Assembly: GCA_029939815.1 (NCBI GenBank)
Contig: JAOZSF010000057.1
Span: forward strand, 1 to 9,005
Length of the DNA stretch: 9,005 nucleotides
Direction: 5' to 3'
From: a bacterium
Lineage (GTDB): Bacteria; Auribacterota; UBA3054; B51-G9
Shown here: positions 1 through 6,924 of the stretch, piece after piece
How positions within the stretch are numbered: position 1 is the stretch's first letter
Layout of the letters: every line of letters begins with the position of its first letter
Position numbers and translations under genes: made by a program
The notes under the pieces: model-generated
The model's input: the letters and a program-made list of their open reading frames with translations, nothing else
Database searches by the model: none
Told to the model about the DNA's origin: nothing

Positions 1-22
1 TTTTATCTTCAACAAATAAATT

Positions 23-1219
23 TTATTTGCTTAACTGCTTTGTCAGTTCAGGTATGATTTCAAACAAATCACCGCATAAAGCATAAGTGGCAATTTTCAT
101 CATCGGAGCATCCGGATCTTTGTTGATCGCAATAATAACATCCGCCGACTGCATACCGATTAAATGCTGAATCTGCCCTGAGATTCCACAGGCAATATAA
201 ACTTTCGGATTAACTGTTTTTCCTGTCTGGCCAACCTGATGCGAATAAGGAATCCATCCTTCATCAACCGAAGCGCGGCTTGCGCCAACAGCGCCGCCGA
301 TAGCTTTTGCGAGATCATGCAGCAGTTCAAAATTTTCCGGTCCTTTCATTCCACGCCCGCCGCTGACAATAATATCAGCTTCAGTAATATTAACTGTGTC
401 TTCAAGGATTTCAACAACTTCAAGCACACGGCTGCGGGAAAATCCGTCTTCTTCAAGAAGCGCTTCTGTAATAACTTCACCTGTACGTGAAGTGTCTGTT
501 TCAGCTTCCGGCATAACTTTATGTCGAACGGTTGACATCTGTGGTCTGTGATTCGGGCAAAGAATAGTAGCCATAATATTTCCGCCGAAAGCAGGACGTG
601 TTTGCCTGAGTAATCCTGATTCCTTATCGATTTCAAGACCCGTGCAGTCAGCAGTAAGACCGGTACCGACTTGAACAGCCACGCGGGGAATAAGCGCTCT
701 TCCGACCGTTGTAGCACCTGTAAGAACGATTTCAGGTTTATATTTTTTGCACAGTCTGGTAATAACTTTTGAATAAACTCCATCCTCGAAATTTTCGAGG
801 GAGTCATCTTCGACAACAATTACTTTATCAGCGCCGCGATGGATAAGTTCCTGAGCTTTATCTGCGATATTTTTGCCGAGCAATATTGCCCAAACTTCCT
901 GTCCGCGGGTTTTAGCGAGTTCCTGTCCTTTACCGAGAAGTTCATAAACAACGGATTGAATTTTGCCTTTTTTCTGTTCAGCAAAAACCCAAACATTTTT
1001 GTAATCATCAAGGTTTACATCCGGATTCGCTTCCGTTGCTTTAACCATTTCAATTGCTTCGAACGGGCAAACACCTTCTTTCGCGCAAGCGCCGCACATA
1101 GTACACGCGGAGCCATCCACGATTGCCAAGCGTTCAACGATGCTAAGAGCATTAAAAGGGCAGGATTCGACACAAACGCCGCAGCCTACGCATTTATCTT
1201 TATGAATAATAAGAGCCAT
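23..1219 (-). CDS. etfA: Electron transfer flavoprotein alpha subunit with N-terminal 2[4Fe-4S] ferredoxin domain
   Basis: EtfA forms a cytoplasmic heterodimer with EtfB, binds FAD and passes electrons to or from an acyl-CoA dehydrogenase. Residues 1-59 are a ferredoxin domain: the first motif is C10-x2-C13-x2-C16-x3-C20-P, the second C39-x2-C42-x2-C45-x5-C51-P, two residues longer than usual before its last cysteine. Residues about 74-260 are the ETF N-terminal domain. From about 283 comes the FAD-binding domain, with SGGRG (286-290), GASRAS (312-317), QVGQTGK (328-334), GISGQIQH (345-352) and AINKD (364-368). At 398 aa it exceeds a plain EtfA (about 310-330 aa) by the ferredoxin domain. The ATG lies 18 nt after the etfB stop, with no clear Shine-Dalgarno. 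Family knowledge: EtfA proteins of this architecture occur in anaerobe complexes such as CarCDE and lactate dehydrogenase-Etf. That this one bifurcates electrons is inference. Confidence 0.95.
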   Translation of the reverse strand: MALIIHKDKCVGCGVCVESCPFNALSIVERLAIVDGSACTMCGACAKEGVCPFEAIEMVKATEANPDVNLDDYKNVWVFAEQKKGKIQSVVYELLGKGQELAKTRGQEVWAILLGKNIADKAQELIHRGADKVIVVEDDSLENFEDGVYSKVITRLCKKYKPEIVLTGATTVGRALIPRVAVQVGTGLTADCTGLEIDKESGLLRQTRPAFGGNIMATILCPNHRPQMSTVRHKVMPEAETDTSRTGEVITEALLEEDGFSRSRVLEVVEILEDTVNITEADIIVSGGRGMKGPENFELLHDLAKAIGGAVGASRASVDEGWIPYSHQVGQTGKTVNPKVYIACGISGQIQHLIGMQSADVIIAINKDPDAPMMKIATYALCGDLFEIIPELTKQLSK

Positions 1220-1237
1220 GATTTATTTAATTTCGGG

Positions 1238-2023
1238 TTATAAAATTTGCAGTTCTTTAAGTTCATTAACAAGTTGCTCAGCCATGTCTGCCGGTTCACC
1301 TTCGAGACGTTTTCCGCCTTGACGCGCCGGTGGAGCAAAAACTTCAACTACCATAGTCGGCGAGCCGTCGAGACCGAGTTGTTTAGGATCAGCGCCGACA
1401 AATTCGGCTGTCCAGGTAGGAATTTCGGCTTTTCTAGCCGCCATTTTTCCTTTCAAACTTGCGATTCTAGGCTCATTAATTTCTTTAACAACAGAAATTA
1501 AAACAGGCATGTCTGCTTCAACAATATCATAACCTTCTTCGTTCATTCTTTCCGCTCTGATTTTTCCGTCAGCAACTTCTTCAATTTTACGAACATAAGT
1601 TATCTGCGGCATGTCAAGATGCACAGCAATTCCGGGACCTACCTGCGCGGTGTCACCGTCAATTGCCTGTTTACCTGTGATAATAATATCAACGTCACCA
1701 AGTTTTTTTATCGCAGTGGAAAGAGCATAAGATGTTGCCAAAGTGTCCGAGCCGGCAAATGCTCTGTCGGAAACGAGAACTGCTTTATCAGCGCCAAGAC
1801 TAATCGCTTCACGTAAAGCTTTTTCCGCCTGCGGAGGTCCCATGGAAATAGCGGTTACCGTTCCGCCGAATCTTTCTTTTAAGCGAACTCCTTCTTCGAG
1901 AGCGTAGCAATCGAACGGATTGATAACAGCATCAACGCCTTCGCGCATAAGAGTTTTGGTTTCCGGATTGATTTTAACATCACCGCTGTCCGGTACCTGT
2001 TTAAGACAAACTACAATATTCAT
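1238..2023 (-). CDS. etfB: Electron transfer flavoprotein beta subunit
   Basis: Beta subunit of the ETF heterodimer, which holds AMP in classical ETFs or a second FAD with NADH access in bifurcating ones. The 261-aa protein is full length. It begins MNIVVCLKQVPD, the normal ETF-beta N-terminus, has GKQAIDGDTAQVGP (117-130) in the nucleotide-binding region, and carries the ETF-beta signature around EPRIASLKGKMAARKAEIP (184-202). The frame stays open to an ATG at 2074, but those 17 extra residues are encoded by a tandem repeat and a palindrome and do not look like ETF, so I chose the ATG at 2023. No Shine-Dalgarno precedes it. It sits between acd (102 bp upstream) and etfA (18 nt downstream), the bcd-etfB-etfA order known from clostridia. 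The DGDTAQVGP segment fits the nucleotide-binding loop, but sequence alone does not prove bifurcation. Confidence 0.95.
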   Translation of the reverse strand: MNIVVCLKQVPDSGDVKINPETKTLMREGVDAVINPFDCYALEEGVRLKERFGGTVTAISMGPPQAEKALREAISLGADKAVLVSDRAFAGSDTLATSYALSTAIKKLGDVDIIITGKQAIDGDTAQVGPGIAVHLDMPQITYVRKIEEVADGKIRAERMNEEGYDIVEADMPVLISVVKEINEPRIASLKGKMAARKAEIPTWTAEFVGADPKQLGLDGSPTMVVEVFAPPARQGGKRLEGEPADMAEQLVNELKELQIL

Positions 2024-2054
2024 AGGAAGATTGGATTGTTGGGTTAAATTATTT

Positions 2055-2066
2055 TGTCGTACGACA
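2055..2066. promoter_or_regulatory. Perfect 12-bp palindrome in the acd-etfB gap
   Basis: TGTCGTACGACA reads the same on both strands. It is next to a heptamer tandem repeat and within the 102-bp gap between acd and etfB. It could be a binding site for a dimeric regulator or part of a small repeat element. GATTGG (2029-2034) and CCAATC (2088-2093) flank it as outer inverted arms. Confidence 0.4.
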
Positions 2067-2083
2067 TTGGACATTAGACATTA
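2063..2083. repeat. Heptamer tandem repeat in the acd-etfB gap
   Basis: Three consecutive 7-mers, GACATTG, GACATTA and GACATTA, are followed by a decayed GACGCCA. The first unit overlaps the end of the palindrome at 2055-2066. The unit length equals that of the array at 4646-4680, though the motif differs. Confidence 0.65.
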
Positions 2084-2125
2084 GACGCCAATCCTCTTAA
2101 GGAAAAACGTCAAATGAATAATTCT

Positions 2126-3295
2126 TTATTTTCTGCTTGCAGCTTCTTTAACGAGCTGATGACCGATAACGTCACGCTGAATCTGATTTGTTCCTTCGTA
2201 GATTTGAGTAATTTTCGCGTCACGCATACGTTTTTCCATCGGATATTCTTTCATATAACCGTAACCGCCGAAAACCTGAACTGCATCAGTAGTAACTTCC
2301 ATAGCCATATCAGAAGCGTAACATTTAGCAATTGCGGATTCTTTAGCGCATTTGAGGTCGCCGCTGTCGATTGAACGTGCAACAGCATAAACAATCGCGC
2401 GTGAAGTTTCAACTTTCATAGACATATCGGCAAGAAGGAATCTTAATCCCTGGTTTGCAATAATATGATGTCCGAACTGTTCGCGCTGTCTTGCGTAATC
2501 AACTGCATCGTTAAGCGCGCCTGCGGCGATACCGAGGGCTTGAGCTGCCACACCCGGTCTTGACATATCAAAAGTTTTCATTGCAACCATAAAGCCCATT
2601 CCAACTTTTCCGAGTATATTTGCAGCCGGAACCTTACAATCTTCGAAAACGAGTTCATAAGTTGATGAAGCGCGGATACCCATTTTGTCTTCTTTTTTAC
2701 CGAAAGTGAATCCCGGTGTTCCTTTTTCAACAATAAACGCTGTCGCTCCACGTGCTCCGCGGGACTTATCGGTCATTGCAATAATAACATACGTACCTGC
2801 CACTTCACCGTTAGTAATCCATTGTTTTGTTCCATTCAAAATGTAAGAATCACCGTCTTTGGTCGCTGTAGTCTGAATACTTCCCGCGTCAGAACCTGCA
2901 CCTGCTTCAGTGATAGCAAAAGCGGCAACAGTTTCTCCTGAAGCGATAGACGGAAGATATTTTTGTTTTTGTTCTTCGCTACCGAACAGGATAATAGGAA
3001 TTGTACCAAGTGCTGTAGCAGCGAGACAGAGAGAAATACCGCCACATTCTTTACTGAGCTCTTCAACAGCGATAACGAGGTTCATGATACCGTTTTCGCC
3101 TTTAGGAACCATGCCGCCGTATTCTTCGCCGATATAAACGCCGCAGAGACCCGCGTCGGCTATTTCTTTTTGAATATCCCATGGGAATTCATTTTTTTCA
3201 TCGTATTCAATAGCGACAGGTTTAATTTTTTTTACCGCGATCTCATTTGCGGTTTCTTTTATCATCTGTTGTTCTTCAGTTAGAAAGTGGTTCAT
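2126..3295 (-). CDS. Acyl-CoA dehydrogenase, butyryl-CoA dehydrogenase-like
   Basis: FAD-dependent alpha,beta-dehydrogenation of an acyl-CoA, or the reverse enoyl-CoA reduction, with electrons exchanged through the EtfAB encoded just downstream. The 389 aa match the family's usual length. Visible motifs are the FAD/substrate signature FAITEAGAGSD (126-136), WITNG (159-163), YARQREQFG (267-275), QVFGGYGY (340-347) and the catalytic-base motif QIYEGTNQIQR with E367, the position used in short-chain and butyryl-CoA dehydrogenases. The stretch TPGFTFGKKEDKMGIR (193-208) is very like butyryl-CoA dehydrogenases as I recall them. The ATG has a good Shine-Dalgarno (AAGGA, 8 nt away), one of the few in the window, and a near-consensus promoter. 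Substrate chain length cannot be read from sequence. No thiolase or crotonase is in the window, so a complete butyrate or beta-oxidation pathway is not shown. A caffeoyl-CoA-reductase-like or branched-chain role is possible. Confidence 0.93.
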   Translation of the reverse strand: MNHFLTEEQQMIKETANEIAVKKIKPVAIEYDEKNEFPWDIQKEIADAGLCGVYIGEEYGGMVPKGENGIMNLVIAVEELSKECGGISLCLAATALGTIPIILFGSEEQKQKYLPSIASGETVAAFAITEAGAGSDAGSIQTTATKDGDSYILNGTKQWITNGEVAGTYVIIAMTDKSRGARGATAFIVEKGTPGFTFGKKEDKMGIRASSTYELVFEDCKVPAANILGKVGMGFMVAMKTFDMSRPGVAAQALGIAAGALNDAVDYARQREQFGHHIIANQGLRFLLADMSMKVETSRAIVYAVARSIDSGDLKCAKESAIAKCYASDMAMEVTTDAVQVFGGYGYMKEYPMEKRMRDAKITQIYEGTNQIQRDVIGHQLVKEAASRK

Positions 3296-3303
3296 AGTTT
3301 CAG

Positions 3304-3308
3304 TCCTT
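3304..3308 (-). promoter_or_regulatory. Shine-Dalgarno of the acyl-CoA dehydrogenase gene
   Basis: The minus strand reads AAGGA, followed by 8 nt and then the ATG at 3295. It stands out because most other genes here have no such site, so the acd-etfBA message may be translated more strongly or by a different initiation mode. Confidence 0.7.
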
Positions 3309-3353
3309 TTTATATTTAGTAAAGGTTAATTTATTACATAATTACGATTAGGC

Positions 3354-3382
3354 ATTATACCAAAAATCAATTTTAACGTCAA
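3354..3382 (-). promoter_or_regulatory. Sigma-70-type promoter of acd-etfB-etfA
   Basis: The minus strand has -35 TTGACG (3377-3382), a 17-bp spacer and a perfect -10 TATAAT (3354-3359). Predicted transcription start is near 3347, giving a leader of about 50 nt before the acd ATG. It lies between the lpxK stop and acd, so the energy genes probably form their own transcription unit. An imperfect palindrome (TTTACGT-TTG-ACGTTAAA) overlaps the -35 and could hold an operator. Confidence 0.8.
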
Positions 3383-3392
3383 ACGTAAATCT

Positions 3393-3407
3393 AATTTTCG
3401 GAAAATT
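3393..3407. promoter_or_regulatory. Short palindrome upstream of the acd promoter, possible operator
   Basis: AATTTTC-G-GAAAATT is a perfect 7-bp inverted repeat around one central base. It ends 10 bp upstream of the -35 of the acd promoter and starts just beyond the lpxK stop. Its position suits an activator or repressor site. It has too little GC and no T-tract to be a terminator. AT-rich palindromes of this size also arise by chance. Confidence 0.3.
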
Positions 3408-3412
3408 GAATT

Positions 3413-4564
3413 TCATGGATAACAAATATTCATAATACAGTCGGAAAATTTCTTTTCACCGGACTGTATTTTTATATCTATTTTTAAATAATATACCGGA
3501 CATTTACGGATCTTTAAGCCCGCCTTTTTTGAGAACCTCACCGAATCCTTTTCGGTGATGATAACCGCGTCTGCGTGCCAATTGCCCGCTCGTCTGTAAA
3601 CGTGTTCAATTTCATCTCTTCTGAATCTGTGATGGTCCGGATAAGTATAAACCCGCTGTACCGTTGCTCCGAGTTCTTTCAAAAGATTTGAGAATCCGTC
3701 GGGCTGAGCTATTCCTGTCATCACAAACACATTGTTATTTTTAAGGGCATCGAGCGGAACTTTTTCGCCTGAATGCAGATTGATTAAAGAAACCGGTTCA
3801 TAATAACAAGACATGATTTCCGCGGTAGTATTATATTTTCTTATTACAGTTTTGATTGGATTTATGTCAATCCCTTTTGATTTCGTAATAATAATATGAG
3901 TTGCGCGCTTTAACCCCGATAAAGGTTCACGAAGCAATCCCGCCGGAAGAAGTTTCTCATATCCAAAAGGACAGGTCGCATCAATAAGTACAACATCAAT
4001 CTGTCTTTGCAATCGAATATGCTGCATCCCATCGTCAAGCAGAATTGTATCCACACCATAATGCGATATGGCATAACGGCTTCCACGCACACGGTCATGG
4101 TCAACTATAACAATAACGTTTCCAAGATTTTTCGCGAGCATGTACGGTTCATCACCTGACAATCTGGCTCCAAGCAAAAGATTTTTACCATCATGAACAA
4201 CACGGGTTGTGGGATATAATTGATGATGCTTGCGCCGCCATTTTAAACTTGGGGATCTGGCTTTGTAGCCGCGGCTGACAATTGCGACTTTACGCCCTCC
4301 TTTAGTCAATTCTCGCGCGAAAGTTTCTGTAACAGGGGTTTTGCCGGTCCCGCCAACAGTAATATTTCCAATGCTTATCACAACGCACCCCGGCCATGAG
4401 CGCTTAATAATACCATGCTCATACATTTTTGTTCTGCAGCGTACCGCTATACCAAATAACTTGGAAGTTGCAGAAAGTGTTCCACGTGCAATGCGCGCGA
4501 ACCGATCGTTTCGTTTATTTGAAACGATTTCTTTCCATTTTTGTTCTAAGGCTCTTACAGGCAT
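3413..4564 (-). CDS. lpxK: Tetraacyldisaccharide 4'-kinase (lipid A biosynthesis)
   Basis: LpxK phosphorylates the 4' position of the tetraacyldisaccharide-1-phosphate to give lipid IVA, at the cytoplasmic face of the inner membrane. The P-loop is GNITVGGTGKTP (66-77, K75-T76). Further family blocks are VSRGY (96-100), SGDEP (136-140), the LLDDGMQH motif (175-182, D177-D178) and PAGLLREP (207-214). Near the C-terminus are a TGIAQPDGF segment, PDHHRF and TEKD. At 383 aa it is somewhat longer than usual (about 330-350), mostly from a basic N-terminal extension and a longer tail. No Shine-Dalgarno precedes the ATG; the 24 bp just upstream are three copies of an 8-bp repeat. Its presence indicates an outer membrane with lipid A. 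The 146-bp gap after coaB leaves open whether it is co-transcribed with the coa genes. Confidence 0.95.
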   Translation of the reverse strand: MPVRALEQKWKEIVSNKRNDRFARIARGTLSATSKLFGIAVRCRTKMYEHGIIKRSWPGCVVISIGNITVGGTGKTPVTETFARELTKGGRKVAIVSRGYKARSPSLKWRRKHHQLYPTTRVVHDGKNLLLGARLSGDEPYMLAKNLGNVIVIVDHDRVRGSRYAISHYGVDTILLDDGMQHIRLQRQIDVVLIDATCPFGYEKLLPAGLLREPLSGLKRATHIIITKSKGIDINPIKTVIRKYNTTAEIMSCYYEPVSLINLHSGEKVPLDALKNNNVFVMTGIAQPDGFSNLLKELGATVQRVYTYPDHHRFRRDEIEHVYRRAGNWHADAVIITEKDSVRFSKKAGLKIRKCPVYYLKIDIKIQSGEKKFSDCIMNICYP

Positions 4565-4570
4565 TTATTA

Positions 4571-4594
4571 TTTAACGATTTAACGATTTAATGA
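4571..4594. repeat. 8-bp tandem repeat upstream of lpxK
   Basis: Three consecutive 8-mers, TTTAACGA, TTTAACGA and TTTAATGA, are followed by three more decayed units in the same register up to about 4618 (one of them TTTTACGA). The array starts only 6 bp from the lpxK start codon, so it forms the 5' leader where a ribosome binding site would be expected. Confidence 0.75.
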
Positions 4595-4645
4595 TTTGGT
4601 AATTTTACGATTTTAAACAGTCATTTTCTTCTTTTCTGACCTGCC

Positions 4646-4680
4646 AACTAATAACTAATAACTAATAACTAATAACTAAT
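4646..4680. repeat. Heptanucleotide tandem repeat, five copies
   Basis: Five perfect copies of AACTAAT in a row (minus strand ATTAGTT), followed by a partial copy AAC. The array lies in the 146-bp coaB-lpxK gap next to the 8-bp repeat. It resembles the short tandemly repeated heptamers known from cyanobacteria and several other phyla. Copy number could vary between strains through slipped replication. Confidence 0.9.
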
Positions 4681-4710
4681 AACAATTAACAAATAAAAAT
4701 TACCAGATGA

Positions 4711-5364
4711 TTACCGACTGCTTTCCTGAAATTTAATTGCTTCTTTCACGATGATTTCAGCAATATCTTTTTTTCTGCATCGGCCAAGTTCTCTGTTTTC
4801 TCCATTTTTGAAAAGCAAAGTTGCCTTAATATGCTCTACGGCAAATCCGTATTCCTTTCCACCGACTTCATTTGCAACAATCATATCCATTCTTTTTTTC
4901 TCAAGTTTGCGTCTCGCGGATATTATAACGTCGTTCGTTTCGGCAGCAAAACCAATTATTGTTTGATTTTTTTCTAATCTTCTCACGCTCAAAAGAATAT
5001 CCGGATTCTTTTCAAGTCGAAGGATAAATGTTTCATCAGATTTATGAATTTTATTTATTGATGTTTTAGTAGGGCGATAGTCACAAACAGCGGCTGTCAT
5101 AACAAGAACATCACATTCGGGAAAATTCGTCATTATCGCCGCATGCATATCCATCGCAGTTATCGTTTCAATAACTTCCGCTTTTTCAGGATATTCTAAA
5201 GTAACCGGGCCGGTTACAATTTTGACCTGATGTCCGGCGGCAAGAGCGGCTTCGGCAACCATAAAGCCCATTTTTCCTGAACTAGCGTTTGTGATAAATC
5301 GAACAGGATCTATATGTTCTCGAGTTGGTCCTGCGCTAACCAAAAAATTTAGTGGTTTGATCAT
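4711..5364 (-). CDS. coaB: Phosphopantothenate-cysteine ligase (CoaB), stand-alone
   Basis: CoaB joins cysteine to 4'-phosphopantothenate, using CTP in the bacterial type, to make the substrate of CoaC in coenzyme A synthesis. The 217-aa protein corresponds to the C-terminal half of fused CoaBC. Visible motifs are SAGPTREHIDPVRF (10-23), NASSGKMG (26-33), AAVCDYRP (91-98), KIHK (105-108, the position of the KIKK motif), NPDIL (120-124), GFAAET (138-143) and the LEKKRMDMIVAN block (154-165). The sequence is of the kind found in fused CoaBC. The ATG lies 5 nt after the coaC stop, in another frame, so the two halves are made as separate but co-translated proteins. No Shine-Dalgarno is seen. Confidence 0.94.
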   Translation of the reverse strand: MIKPLNFLVSAGPTREHIDPVRFITNASSGKMGFMVAEAALAAGHQVKIVTGPVTLEYPEKAEVIETITAMDMHAAIMTNFPECDVLVMTAAVCDYRPTKTSINKIHKSDETFILRLEKNPDILLSVRRLEKNQTIIGFAAETNDVIISARRKLEKKRMDMIVANEVGGKEYGFAVEHIKATLLFKNGENRELGRCRKKDIAEIIVKEAIKFQESSR

Positions 5365-5369
5365 AATAT

Positions 5370-5912
5370 TTATTGCATTTGTTTTAAACAGTTCCGAACC
5401 TCGGCAACAATTTGTTCAATGGGCGCAAGTCTGCCCGTACCGACTTTTCCGCATGCGAGTTCACCATTTTCCGGATCAATAATTATAAAGTCACGGTTTT
5501 TAAGAATTGAAATATTATCCTGTGTCACGGGATTTCCAAGCATTGCGGTATTCATTGACGGAGCAATAATTTTTGTCCCTTTAAAGGCAAGTACGGTAGA
5601 TGAAAGCGCGTCATCAGCAATTCCATGGGCAATTTTTGCGATTATATTCGCGGTTGCCGGAGCAATAATCATCAAATCGCCTCTTTCCGCAAGAGAAATA
5701 TGTTCAGGCCGCCATTCCGAGGTTTCGGCAAACAAATCAATACTGACCGGATTTTTCGACAAAGTTTTAAACGTCAGTGGGGTTACCAGCTCAGCCGCAT
5801 TTTTTGTCATTATAACATGAACATCGTAATCATTCTTTACGAACTGCCGCGTTAGTTCACAGGCTTTATAAGCCGCTATTGAACCTGTAACCCCGAGTAA
5901 AATCATTTTCAT
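5370..5912 (-). CDS. coaC: Phosphopantothenoylcysteine decarboxylase (CoaC), stand-alone
   Basis: FMN-dependent decarboxylation of 4'-phosphopantothenoylcysteine to 4'-phosphopantetheine. The 180-aa protein is a complete flavoprotein of the HFCD family: GVTGSIAAYKA (7-17), catalytic His in PEHISL (H71), the FMN-binding block APATANIIAKIAHGIADD (84-101), PSMN (118-121, usually PAMN) with N121, and the substrate-clamp cysteine in ELACGKVGTGRL (C154). A start at M1 (5912) or M3 (5906) is equally possible; both lack a Shine-Dalgarno. It follows gmk by 50 bp and precedes coaB by 5 nt. gmk next to coaBC is a common bacterial arrangement, but the rpoZ gene often found between them is absent here. 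Confidence 0.94.
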   Translation of the reverse strand: MKMILLGVTGSIAAYKACELTRQFVKNDYDVHVIMTKNAAELVTPLTFKTLSKNPVSIDLFAETSEWRPEHISLAERGDLMIIAPATANIIAKIAHGIADDALSSTVLAFKGTKIIAPSMNTAMLGNPVTQDNISILKNRDFIIIDPENGELACGKVGTGRLAPIEQIVAEVRNCLKQMQ

Positions 5913-5962
5913 TTTATTTTTTTCATTTTTAATTAATCAAAAGCCGGAGGCATTTGTTACTT

Positions 5963-6541
5963 TTAAATTCCCTTAGGATACAATATATTTTCTATTTCTT
6001 TTTGTGCGGTTTCAAGAACGTCATTCACAACTCTATAATCAAAAAAATCCCTCTGAGCCATTTCAAACTCTGCCTCCCTTAGCCTTTTGCAAATCACCTC
6101 TTCGCACTCAGTTCCACGGCTTCTCAACCTTCGTTCAAGTTCTTCCATCGAAGGTGGCTCAATAAAGATCAAAACCGCTTCGGGTATTTTTTCTTTAACC
6201 TGCCGAGCACCTTTGGTATCAACATCAAGCAGAACATTAATTCCTTTTTCGAGCCGGTCAACAATCGGTTGTTTTAGTGTGCCGTAATAATTGCCGAAAA
6301 CTTCCGCATTTTCAAGAAAATTACCCTTTTCCAGATGTTTATCATACTCCTCCGGCGTCATAAAATGATAATCTTTATGAATTATTTCTCCCGGTCGCGG
6401 CTGTCTTGTAGTTGCGGAAACAGAGAAATACAAATCGGGATGATTTTTGAGCAGATAGTTTCGTATTGTTGTTTTACCGGCACCTGAAGGAGCAGTAATA
6501 ACAAACAATTTACCTTTTTTACCTGAATTAGACTGTTTCAC
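5963..6541 (-). CDS. gmk: Guanylate kinase
   Basis: ATP-dependent phosphorylation of GMP to GDP in the cytoplasm. The 192 aa have P-loop APSGAGKTT (17-25, K23), GMP-binding SATTRQPRPGE (42-52), the YHF/EF-N-YYGT region (58-88), LDVDTKGA (105-112, where LEIDVQGA is common), the lid segment RLRSRGTE (138-145) and DYRVVND (168-174). The start is GTG, not ATG. It lies inside the end of rsfS and overlaps that gene by 14 nt, which suggests translational coupling. No Shine-Dalgarno is visible. A TTG at residue 12 would be too close to the P-loop strand. The lysine in DTKGA is a mild deviation in an otherwise typical enzyme. Confidence 0.95.
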   Translation of the reverse strand: MKQSNSGKKGKLFVITAPSGAGKTTIRNYLLKNHPDLYFSVSATTRQPRPGEIIHKDYHFMTPEEYDKHLEKGNFLENAEVFGNYYGTLKQPIVDRLEKGINVLLDVDTKGARQVKEKIPEAVLIFIEPPSMEELERRLRSRGTECEEVICKRLREAEFEMAQRDFFDYRVVNDVLETAQKEIENILYPKGI

Positions 6542-6923
6542 TTTTTTGTTTTGGAATTTCTATTTCAAAGTTACATCCTTTCCATATTTCTTCCAGATTG
6601 TAGCGTTCCCGCTCTTCAGGAAGAAAAAGATGGATAATACAGTCAAGATAATCAAGCACTATCCAGCTGTTTTGCATTTCTCCATCCTTATGCAAAGGCT
6701 TAATCCCCTGTTTTTTTAACTGTCGGGTTAAATTTCCTCCCGCGGCTTTCATCTGTCGGTCATTATTAACAGAGCCGATTAGAAAAAAATCCGTTATTGA
6801 CGAAACATCACGCACATCAAAAGCCTGCAAATTGAAAACATGTTTATCGCTTAGCAATTCCACACACGCATTAAGCAGACTTTCACCTTCATACTTATTT
6901 TTTTCAGACAATTTATTCCTCAT
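6528..6923 (-). CDS. rsfS: Ribosomal silencing factor RsfS (Iojap/DUF143 family)
   Basis: RsfS binds ribosomal protein L14 on the large subunit and blocks subunit joining under nutrient limitation. Visible family blocks are FDVRDVSSITDFFLIGSV, a DRQMKA segment, HKDGEMQNSWIVLDYLD and IIHLFLPEERERYNLEEIW, matching the consensus D-V-S-x-I-x-D-F-F, W-x-x-L-D-Y and V-H-x-F-x-x-x-x-R-x-x-Y-x-L-E-x-x-W. The frame is open to a GTG at 6992, and an ATG at 6950 would overlap nadD by 26 nt. I chose the ATG at 6923, which gives 131 aa, close to the family's usual length, and leaves a 1-nt gap after the nadD stop. nadD followed by rsfS is one of the most conserved gene pairs in bacteria. Confidence 0.93.
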   Translation of the reverse strand: MRNKLSEKNKYEGESLLNACVELLSDKHVFNLQAFDVRDVSSITDFFLIGSVNNDRQMKAAGGNLTRQLKKQGIKPLHKDGEMQNSWIVLDYLDCIIHLFLPEERERYNLEEIWKGCNFEIEIPKQKSETV

Positions 6924-6924
6924 T

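Noticed and set aside
839..1243. Plus-strand open frames opposite etfA and other genes
   Set aside because: They lie antisense to genes with clear conserved domains and show no recognisable protein features; they are shadows of the real genes.
2024..2074. N-terminal extension of EtfB to the ATG at 2074
   Set aside because: The added residues come from a palindrome and a tandem repeat, and ETF-beta proteins normally begin at the MNIVVCLKQVPD segment.
5360..5375. Frameshift splitting a fused coaBC
   Set aside because: Both proteins have complete, sensible ends with a stop and a fresh ATG 5 nt apart, so a natural split is more likely than an error.
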